12,167 nucleotides of DNA from Ardenticatenia bacterium (GTDB lineage Bacteria > Chloroflexota > Anaerolineae > Aggregatilineales > Ch27). Below are positions 1 to 5,400 of this stretch, in pieces. Location of the stretch: NCBI GenBank assembly GCA_026983935.1, contig JALSTC010000443.1:1-12167 (forward strand). Direction: 5' to 3'. The position numbers and the translations under genes are program-made. The notes under the pieces are model-generated. The model made no database searches. It was not told where the DNA came from and worked only from the letters and a program-made list of their open reading frames with translations. Numbering within the stretch: position 1 is the first letter of the stretch; each line of letters starts with the position of its first letter.

Positions 1-627
1 GGGAAAACCGGCATCCGGCTTGCCCGCGAGCTTCAGCCTGATGTGATCACCACTGATATCCTCATGCCGGGAATGAATGGCTGGGAAGTCATTGAGCATC
101 TGCGCGAAGACCCGCTCACGGCATCCACCCCGATCGTGATCGTCAGCATCATTGACCAGCGCCCCATGAGCCTCGCGTCAGGTCTTCTGGCACACATCAG
201 CAAACCGGTCCGCCGCGACGTGCTGCTGAATGTCATCGAACGCATCCGGCAGCCAAAGATCACACATCCCATCCTGGTTGTGGACGATCAGCCCGATGAT
301 CGCGAGATCATCAGCACCATATTACTGTCGGCAGGTCTACCGGTTGAAGTATGCGACGGGGGACAGCAGGCCGTTGACTGGCTCAAGGAGCACCGGGCCA
401 GCCTGGTGCTCCTTGACCTGACGATGCCCCAGGTCAACGGCTTTGATGTGCTCAATATCATACGTGAGACCCTCGGACTGCATGACCTGCCCGTGGCGAT
501 TCTCAGCGCAAAGGAACTCAGCCCGGAAGAAGAGGCCGCACTCAGCGGGCACATCGCCGCCATCATCAAGAAACAGGTTCTGGCACGCAGCGATCTGCTG
601 AATACAATCGCCAGGGTACTCCACTGA
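1..627 (+). CDS. Tandem receiver-domain protein, 5' truncated (probable hybrid kinase or dual response regulator C-terminus)
   Basis: The frame is open from base 1, so the gene starts upstream of the window; 208 residues are visible. The first receiver is already at its beta3 strand: phospho-acceptor Asp at visible residue 19 (TTDILMPGMNGW), Ser49 in the Thr/Ser position, and SKP with Lys68. The second receiver (about 90-208) is complete: acidic pair D95-D96 in ILVVDDQPDD, acceptor D139 in LVLLDLTMPQVNG, Ser169 in the ILSAKE segment, and Lys190/Lys191. In the second receiver the usual Lys-Pro is Lys-Lys-Gln. Two receivers in a row at a C-terminus are typical of hybrid histidine kinases and phosphorelay adaptors; whether a kinase domain precedes them cannot be seen. 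The internal ATG at base 43 lies inside the first receiver fold, just after the acceptor Asp, so it is not the start. The gene ends 103 bases before the membrane histidine kinase, its likely functional neighbour. Confidence 0.88.
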   Translation, partial: GKTGIRLARELQPDVITTDILMPGMNGWEVIEHLREDPLTASTPIVIVSIIDQRPMSLASGLLAHISKPVRRDVLLNVIERIRQPKITHPILVVDDQPDDREIISTILLSAGLPVEVCDGGQQAVDWLKEHRASLVLLDLTMPQVNGFDVLNIIRETLGLHDLPVAILSAKELSPEEEAALSGHIAAIIKKQVLARSDLLNTIARVLH

Positions 628-677
628 CAGGCCGCTTGCCAGCCTCCGGTCTGCCAATCTACAATGACCGACACCGC

Positions 678-694
678 GCCCAGACATCCTGGGC
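678..694. other. Short GC-rich hairpin between two signalling genes
   Basis: GCCCAG (678-683) and CTGGGC (689-694) form a perfect 6-bp stem around the loop ACATC. No T-run follows on either strand, so it is not a convincing intrinsic terminator. It could slow transcription or protect the 3' end of the upstream message, or be chance. The rest of the 628-730 gap shows no promoter that I can support. Confidence 0.3.
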
Positions 695-730
695 CATCGC
701 ACTGACAACCAGAATATCCCGGAGTGCACC

Positions 731-2182
731 ATGATCCTGTCGCCGCAAACCATTATCGTTATCATCGGCCACAGCATCAATGCGGTCATCAGCACTGCGC
801 TGCTGATGCTCGTCTTATGGCAGGCTCCCCGCCTGCGAAGCAACCAGATTTTCGCCCTGATGATGCTCTGCCTGAGTGCCTATAGCCTGCTCAATATTTT
901 CGGGCGCTTCCTGCAGCCGCTGGAGCTTGAGCCTAAACCGGTTTACGAACTGACGATTATCTTCTATATCCTCTTTGTGACCCTGCTTTTCTTCTTTGCG
1001 GCGGATTTCGCCGAACTGCGCGGGCGGGCAGCCAGGGGCGTGAAAATACTGGATGTCGTGGCCAATGCACTCTCCATTCTGGCTATTTTCAGCAATCTGG
1101 TTTTCGCCGGCGTTTACCCCCTGCCGGACAACAGCGGTGGCTTCAGCTATAGGGCGGGGCCGCTCTTTGCGCCGGTGATCATCGCTCACCTGCTCTATCT
1201 GTTTCTGATCATTCTCGTGCTGTACCGGGCAAAGGAGCCTCTGGCCAGGCTGCTCTGGCCTGCGGTGGCCCTGATTCTGGGAGGGACTGTCTCCCTGACC
1301 CTGCGACCATTCTTACCCCTGCCCCTGAATGCTGTCCTGCTGGCCATCGCATCCCTGTGGATGGGATATATCATTCTGCGTCACCAGCTCTTCAATCCGC
1401 TGGCCAGGCTTAACCGCGAACTGGCGGAAGCCAACCGCCTCAAGAGCCAGTTTCTGGCTAACATGAGCCACGAACTGCGCACGCCCCTCAACTCGATCAT
1501 CGGCTATACCAATTTGATTGCCGAGGGTCTTTACGGACCGGTCACCGAACGCCAGCATGATCGACTGATCCGCGTCATTCACAATGGCCAGCACCTGCTG
1601 GGTCTGATCAACGACATCCTTGACTTGAGTAAGATTGAGGCCGGGCAGATGGTGCTCAACACGACCCGCCTCGATACACCTGAACTGCTGGAGAGTGTGC
1701 TGGCCACAATGGAGCCGCTGGCTCAGGATAAAGACCTCACTATCCGCCGCGACTTTGCCGGTGCGCCCCCAATTATGGCTGACGAAACACGCATCCGGCA
1801 GATCTTTGTCAACCTGCTTGCCAATGCCATCAAATTCACCTCTGAGGGCACGATTACCATTCATGCTGGCGGCACGTCAGCCGATGGTGTGGTGCACTTC
1901 CAGGTAAGTGACACTGGCATCGGTATTCCGGAGGACAAACTTGACGTGGTCTTTGAGGAATTCCGCCAGGTTGACGAAAGCGCAACCCGGCAGTACCAGG
2001 GAACCGGCCTGGGTCTGGCCATCACACGGCGGCTGGTTGAGATGCACGGCGGGCAGATTACGGTAGAAAGCGAAGTCGGCGCAGGCACAACATTCCATCT
2101 CACGCTCCCTGCCGCCGACAGCGCCGCCGCATCATCGGATGCATCCGGAATCGGGAGACGGTATCGTCATCCGATTTTATAA
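731..2182 (+). CDS. Membrane sensor histidine kinase (7-TM-type N-terminus, HisKA, HATPase_c)
   Basis: The protein has 483 residues. The start ATG follows GGAG at 721-724 with six bases between. Residues about 5-225 form roughly seven hydrophobic helices without a large extracellular domain, resembling the 7TM sensor modules of bacterial kinases; the ligand cannot be inferred. A short helical linker (LNRELAEANRLKSQF) leads to HisKA with phospho-acceptor His247 in SHELRTPLNS. The ATPase domain is intact: N-box NLLANAIKF with Asn365, G1 box DTGIGI (394-399), F-box FEEF, and G2 box GTGLGL (424-429). The kinase should therefore autophosphorylate and pass phosphate to a separate receiver; the stand-alone receivers downstream are candidate partners. 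Homology ends at about the FHLTLPAA segment. The remaining tail of about 20 residues is alanine/serine-rich and then reads, in a different frame, through DNA of a mannosidase remnant, so the natural C-terminus was probably altered by a rearrangement. Confidence 0.93.
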   Translation: MILSPQTIIVIIGHSINAVISTALLMLVLWQAPRLRSNQIFALMMLCLSAYSLLNIFGRFLQPLELEPKPVYELTIIFYILFVTLLFFFAADFAELRGRAARGVKILDVVANALSILAIFSNLVFAGVYPLPDNSGGFSYRAGPLFAPVIIAHLLYLFLIILVLYRAKEPLARLLWPAVALILGGTVSLTLRPFLPLPLNAVLLAIASLWMGYIILRHQLFNPLARLNRELAEANRLKSQFLANMSHELRTPLNSIIGYTNLIAEGLYGPVTERQHDRLIRVIHNGQHLLGLINDILDLSKIEAGQMVLNTTRLDTPELLESVLATMEPLAQDKDLTIRRDFAGAPPIMADETRIRQIFVNLLANAIKFTSEGTITIHAGGTSADGVVHFQVSDTGIGIPEDKLDVVFEEFRQVDESATRQYQGTGLGLAITRRLVEMHGGQITVESEVGAGTTFHLTLPAADSAAASSDASGIGRRYRHPIL

Positions 2183-2402
2183 CAGCAGCGATCACCCGAT
2201 ATCTGGCCGGCTGACCTTGGGGCTGCAAGCACATCATCTCGTCTTTACCAACCTGCTGGAACAACCAGCAGGAGCGTCCGTTCTGCCTGATGATGCCGGT
2301 GCGTTTCAGATTGATGTGCCCCCGAAACGAATTATGACCTGCCTCGTGCACCTGGATCAGTCCATCGGGAAGCCGTCATATTCTCAAAACGCCAACCTTT
2401 AA
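2139..2402 (+). pseudogene. Remnant of GH38 alpha-mannosidase, C-terminal beta domain
   Basis: This frame differs from that of the kinase it overlaps. From about 2145 it encodes GDGIVIRFYNSSDHPISG, then a segment with NLLEQ (near 2250), then FQIDVPPKRIMTCLVHL. By recall this matches the end of GH38 alpha-mannosidases: a strand with V-x-R-x-YN, a central N-L-x-E, and a final V-x-P-x-x-I-x-T strand. No active-site domain is present, no ribosome binding site precedes the ATG at 2139, and 5' homology stops inside the 3' end of the kinase gene. The fragment has no internal stop over 87 codons, so either the rearrangement is recent or a small peptide is still made through coupling with the kinase stop at 2180-2182. 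I favour a pseudogene left by a deletion or insertion that joined the kinase to the 3' end of a mannosidase gene. The family call rests on motif memory, not on an alignment. Confidence 0.5.
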
Positions 2403-2472
2403 AAGCACCAGCGGGTGCCGATCGTTTTCGCCATTTGACCAAAAAGGCCACAAGAACCGGACAAAGGCCACG

Positions 2473-2505
2473 CAATGCCCGTTTGCCTGGTTGTCAGGGG
2501 CATTG
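2473..2505. repeat. Inverted repeat upstream of the receiver-operon promoter
   Basis: CAATGCCC (2473-2480) and GGGCATTG (2498-2505) are perfect 8-bp inverted copies with a 17-base loop. The right arm overlaps the first bases of the -35 hexamer. The core AATGCC/GGCATT recurs at 2515-2520, which suggests repeated binding sites for one regulator more than an RNA terminator; no T-run follows. Confidence 0.45.
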
Positions 2506-2531
2506 AATAATGCAGGCATTCAGCCTAAAAT
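2503..2531 (+). promoter_or_regulatory. Putative sigma70-type promoter for the receiver/cyclase/kinase/ALDH series
   Basis: TTGAAT (2503-2508) matches TTGACA at four positions. After a 17-base spacer, TAAAAT (2526-2531) matches TATAAT at five. The spacer contains AATGC-AG-GCATT (2509-2520), an inverted repeat placed where a repressor would block polymerase. Transcription would start near 2538, giving a 5' leader of about 270 bases before the receiver ATG at 2808. It is the best promoter I see upstream of the whole series; activity is inferred from hexamers and spacing only. Confidence 0.5.
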
Positions 2532-2578
2532 TGCTCAGGACATTGTCGGCCAGGGTAATTTAAAAACGCCAGCCAGTA

Positions 2579-2602
2579 CGGGTGCTTCTTGAGGAGTACC
2601 CG
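2579..2602 (+). other. Strong hairpin in the leader of the receiver operon
   Basis: Bases 2579-2588 (CGGGTGCTTC) pair with 2593-2602 (GGAGTACCCG) around TTGA, giving 10 bp including two G-T pairs in DNA terms. It is not followed by a T-run, so it is not a standard intrinsic terminator. It would lie about 40 bases into the leader RNA and could act in RNA stability, in protein binding, or as a relic of an older element. Confidence 0.4.
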
Positions 2603-2789
2603 CGTGATTCTTGGCAGAAAACCATGAATCGCTTATCCTTGTGAAAGACGCCAACAGGCACTGCTGAGCGCATTATCTGCTTTGCATGCGTCAGGACATG
2701 GCACCGGAACATTGCAAAGTCCCAGCCAGCGGTGCACTGATTTGGTGCAGCCAGGCCGCGCAGCCCGGAATTACTTACAGGCTGAAGCC

Positions 2790-2795
2790 AAGGAG
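2790..2795 (+). promoter_or_regulatory. Ribosome binding site that fixes the receiver start
   Basis: AAGGAG lies 12 bases before the ATG at 2808. The earlier in-frame ATG at 2682 has no such site, and its extra 42 residues do not look like protein, so the start at 2808 is preferred. Confidence 0.6.
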
Positions 2796-2807
2796 TCGCA
2801 GCAACTG

Positions 2808-3188
2808 ATGAGCAGCCCACGTATTCTCATTGTGGAAGATAACCCTGATAATCGCACTCTGGTCACAGATATCCTGCTGGCCATGGAATTCACCGTCATT
2901 GAAGCGGTTGATGGCCAGCAGGGCGTAGACAAAGCCGCCGAGGAGCATCCGGATTTGATCCTGATGGACCTTTCACTGCCGCAGATGGACGGCTGGACGG
3001 CCACACGGGCCATCAAGGCGAACCCCGACCTTGCCCATATCCCGATCATTGCGCTGACCGCCCACGCTATGGTCGGCGACCGTGAAAAGGCGCTGGAAGC
3101 GGGGTGTGACGACTATATCTCCAAACCGATTGACCTGCGTGAACTGCAGAACAAAATCCTGCATTATCTGAGTGATTCGGCGGAGTGA
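2808..3188 (+). CDS. Single-domain response regulator (CheY/DivK-like)
   Basis: The protein has 126 residues and is a complete receiver domain with nothing attached. The acidic pair is Glu10-Asp11 in ILIVEDNPDN, the phospho-acceptor is Asp54 in LILMDLSLPQMDGW, the switch Thr is Thr84 in IALTAHAM, and the conserved Lys is Lys106 in YISKPID. The IVEDNPDNR start and the ALTAHAM segment are typical of DivK-like receivers that work with hybrid kinases. It has no output domain, so it must act by phosphotransfer or protein contact. It opens a tightly packed series: the next gene starts four bases after its stop and encodes a receiver-cyclase. Likely phosphate donors are the membrane kinase upstream or the multi-sensor kinase on the other strand; the sequence cannot decide. 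The start is chosen by the ribosome binding site and by the beginning of the receiver fold. Confidence 0.92.
   Translation: MSSPRILIVEDNPDNRTLVTDILLAMEFTVIEAVDGQQGVDKAAEEHPDLILMDLSLPQMDGWTATRAIKANPDLAHIPIIALTAHAMVGDREKALEAGCDDYISKPIDLRELQNKILHYLSDSAE
3182..3185 (+). promoter_or_regulatory. Ribosome binding site for a TTG start of the cyclase
   Basis: GGAG sits seven bases before TTG at 3193 and overlaps the last codons of the receiver gene. This favours TTG at 3193 over the in-frame GTG at 3172, which would lie inside the preceding gene without a visible site. Confidence 0.55.
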
Positions 3189-3192
3189 CACG

Positions 3193-4233
3193 TTGAAGGT
3201 CCTGGTTGCAGAAGATAATCCGGGCAACAGGCAGCTATTAGAAGACATCCTGAGGGGTCAGGGGTATGAGGCCATTTTTGCCCGCGACGGCCAGGAAGCG
3301 CTGACTCTGGTCTTCCAGTCAATGCCCGACCTGATTCTGCTCGACATTAACATGCCGGGGCTGGACGGCTTTGAAGTGTGCTCCCGGCTGAAGGCCGACA
3401 ACGCGACCAGACAGATTCCGATTCTGATGCTCACGGCGCTCGGTGACGTCAACAGCCGGGTCAAGGGGCTGAGCGTGGGCGCTGACGATTACATCATCAA
3501 ACCCTACAATCCCCGCGAATTGGTCGCCCGCATTGATGCTCATCTGCGGGTCAAGCGGAACACCGACGAACTGCGTGCCACACAGGAGCGCATCCGCAAA
3601 ACCTTTGAGCGCTTTGTTCCTCCACAGGTCGTGCGGCGGCTGCTGGACAATCCGGGCATGGTACAGCTAGGCGGGCAGTTGCAGCAGGTGACCGTTCTGT
3701 TCGCTGACCTGCAGGGCTTCTCCGCGATGTCAGAGCGCCTCGCGCCGGAACACCTGCTTGACGTGCTCAACCAGTATCATTACCTGCTGGTCGAGCACAT
3801 CAAGCGCGAGGAAGGCACGATTGACAAATTCCTGGGGGACGGCGTGATGGCCCTTTACAACACACCGCTGCCCCAGCCCGACCATACCCTGCGGGCCGTC
3901 CGCACCGCGATCAATATCCAGCGTGTGCTGCCGGAGTTTCACAAACGCTTTGACCCGTTCTGCCGTCTGAATGTCAACTTTGGCATCCATGCAGGCGAAG
4001 CCGTGGTCGGCAATGTCGGCACACCGGAATTGATGGACTTCACTGCCATCGGTGACGCGGTAAATATCGCCAGCCGCCTGCAGGAGATCAGCGACAACGG
4101 CCAGATTTTGATCAGCGAAGAAACATACGAGCACATCAAATCGCATGTTACCGCCCGCCCCCTGGGTGAAAAATCTATCCGTGGGCGTGAGATGACCGTC
4201 ATGGTTTACGAAGTCCTAGGAGGCGAGCCATGA
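3193..4233 (+). CDS. Response regulator with class III adenylate cyclase output domain
   Basis: The protein has 346 residues from the TTG start. Residues 1-118 are an intact receiver: acidic pair E7-D8, acceptor Asp51 in LILLDINMPGLDG, Thr81, Lys103 in IIKPYNP. A helix (about 119-141) ending in FERFVPPQVV, common before CyaC/CyaA-type cyclases, connects to the catalytic domain (about 160-346). All catalytic residues of homodimeric class III enzymes are visible: metal-binding Asp172 (LFADLQGFSAMSE) and Asp216 (DKFLGDGVMA), adenine-selecting Lys212 and Thr284 (FTAIGDAVN), and transition-state Asn291 and Arg295 (VNIASR). The Lys/Thr pair is the cyanobacterial CyaC-like form and predicts ATP, not GTP, as substrate. 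Phosphorylation of the receiver should control cAMP synthesis in the cytoplasm. The stop overlaps the ATG of the following kinase-like gene (ATGA), which indicates translational coupling. No cAMP-binding protein is visible in the window. Confidence 0.93.
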   Translation: MKVLVAEDNPGNRQLLEDILRGQGYEAIFARDGQEALTLVFQSMPDLILLDINMPGLDGFEVCSRLKADNATRQIPILMLTALGDVNSRVKGLSVGADDYIIKPYNPRELVARIDAHLRVKRNTDELRATQERIRKTFERFVPPQVVRRLLDNPGMVQLGGQLQQVTVLFADLQGFSAMSERLAPEHLLDVLNQYHYLLVEHIKREEGTIDKFLGDGVMALYNTPLPQPDHTLRAVRTAINIQRVLPEFHKRFDPFCRLNVNFGIHAGEAVVGNVGTPELMDFTAIGDAVNIASRLQEISDNGQILISEETYEHIKSHVTARPLGEKSIRGREMTVMVYEVLGGEP

Positions 4234-5387
4234 GCGGCAGTGTGCTGCTCATGAGTCGGGCGGACGAACAGTCCCTGTCCGCACTGCGCAGTGCGCTGCG
4301 GGAAGACGGCTATGAGCTGCTGGCAGTCACCACAGTTGAAGACGCACTGCAACAGGCCCGCCAGGCTCCGCCGGTTGCGCTGATTCTGGATACTGACATC
4401 CAATCTGCGTCCGACCTGTCACTCTGCCACTGGCTGCGCACGGATCCCACGACCGTAGCGGTAAAGCTGCTGGTCACAGCCCGCACCGCCAGGCAGCGGC
4501 TTGCCGCGCTGGAAGCAGGCGCGGACGAACTGCTGAGCGCCCCATTAGACTGGGTGGAAGTCCGCACACGGCTGCGCACTATGCAGGTCGGGAATGCACG
4601 GCTCCCCAGCCTGGAGGACTTCCTGGCCCACACACCCGATCTGATCCTCGGCGGTAATCCGGTGGATGTCCTTGGCAATGCTGATCTGCTCAGCCATGAT
4701 CTGAAAAGTCCGGTCACCATCATTGCCAGCAGCCTGGAGCTTCTGAAAGAATATACCCAGGACCGGCTGCACGAGAATGACACCGAAGCCGAGTATGAGC
4801 TTCATTTGATCGATAACGCCCTGCTGGCAAGCCACCGCTTGCTGACACTCATCAATGACATGATCGATCTGGCGAAGCTTGAAGTTGACGCATTTCCACT
4901 TAAGCGGGAGCGCTTCGATCTGGCCGCGCTTGCCCGCGAGGTCGTGGAACAGAACGGCGTTGCCATCGCGCAGAAGAGCATCACTGTCACGGTGCAGGCT
5001 CCCGATTCGCTGCCGGATGTGATCGGTGACCGTGATATGACCGCCCGCATCTGTAATGCGCTGCTGGACAACACACTAAAATTTGCCCATACCGATGATC
5101 GTGTCATACTTACGCTATACGCCGAAGGTCGGTACGTGATACTGGAACTGGTTGACCACGGACGCCCCATCATGCCGGCATATCAGGATTCCATTTTTGA
5201 GCGTGCCATCCAGTGGGAAGCGCGGCAGCAGGGCAGCCGTACCAGCGTGGCGATGGGCCTGCCCTTCAGCCGCACAGCCGCGCGGCGCATGGATGGCGAC
5301 CTGACCGTCCGCAGTGATCCGACCGGCAGCACGACCACCTTCTGCCTGCGCCTGCCCGGCGCAGAAACGAGCAGCAGTCCAGCATAA
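4230..5387 (+). CDS. Receiver-histidine kinase fusion with degenerate receiver and ATP-binding boxes
   Basis: The protein has 385 residues. AGGAGG (4218-4223) lies six bases before the ATG, which overlaps the cyclase stop. Residues 1-118 have a receiver-like pattern, with Asp54 (ALILDTDI) and Thr83, but the acidic pair is replaced (LLMSRADE) and the conserved Lys is Ala104 (LLSAPLDW), so normal phosphorylation is unlikely. HisKA follows with His156 in SHDLKSPVTI. In the ATPase domain Asn281 (ALLDNTLKF) and the F-box (IFERA) are kept, but the G1 box is DHGRPI (309-314) instead of DxGxGI, and the G2 region is TSVAMGLP, lacking the first glycines of GTGLGL. The protein may be a weak kinase, a phosphatase, or a scaffold or phosphotransfer partner for the adjacent receivers. 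It ends 13 bases before the aldehyde dehydrogenase start, so both are probably on one transcript. Confidence 0.88.
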   Translation: MSGSVLLMSRADEQSLSALRSALREDGYELLAVTTVEDALQQARQAPPVALILDTDIQSASDLSLCHWLRTDPTTVAVKLLVTARTARQRLAALEAGADELLSAPLDWVEVRTRLRTMQVGNARLPSLEDFLAHTPDLILGGNPVDVLGNADLLSHDLKSPVTIIASSLELLKEYTQDRLHENDTEAEYELHLIDNALLASHRLLTLINDMIDLAKLEVDAFPLKRERFDLAALAREVVEQNGVAIAQKSITVTVQAPDSLPDVIGDRDMTARICNALLDNTLKFAHTDDRVILTLYAEGRYVILELVDHGRPIMPAYQDSIFERAIQWEARQQGSRTSVAMGLPFSRTAARRMDGDLTVRSDPTGSTTTFCLRLPGAETSSSPA

Positions 5388-5389
5388 TT

Positions 5390-5393
5390 GAGG
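5390..5393 (+). promoter_or_regulatory. Ribosome binding site of the aldehyde dehydrogenase
   Basis: GAGG lies seven bases before the ATG at 5401 and directly behind the kinase stop (5385-5387). There is no room for a promoter in this 13-base gap, which supports co-transcription across the signalling/metabolic boundary. Confidence 0.55.
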
Positions 5394-5400
5394 CTACCCT

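Larger units (their letters stand above)
2403..2807. other. 405-base region without a confident gene: promoter, palindromes and long leader
   Basis: This gap separates the kinase/mannosidase remnant from the receiver-led gene series. It contains an inverted repeat (2473-2505), a sigma70-like promoter with a palindrome in its spacer (2503-2531), a 10-bp hairpin (2579-2602) and about 200 further bases before the receiver start that show only weak repeats (GGTGCA at 2731-2736 and 2744-2749). A frame on the plus strand stays open from 2338 to 2592 and resembles the end of a tyrosine recombinase (see findings), but it lacks a start and key residues. Confidence 0.6.

Noticed and set aside
2386..2574. 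Direct repeat AAAACGCCA(A/G)CC at 2386-2397 and 2563-2574
   Set aside because: A 12-mer with one mismatch at 177 bases distance is compatible with chance, and no transposase or terminal inverted repeats accompany it.
2682..2807. N-terminal extension of the single-domain receiver to the upstream ATG
   Set aside because: No ribosome binding site, no homologous-looking sequence in the 42 extra residues, and the receiver fold starts at the ATG at 2808.
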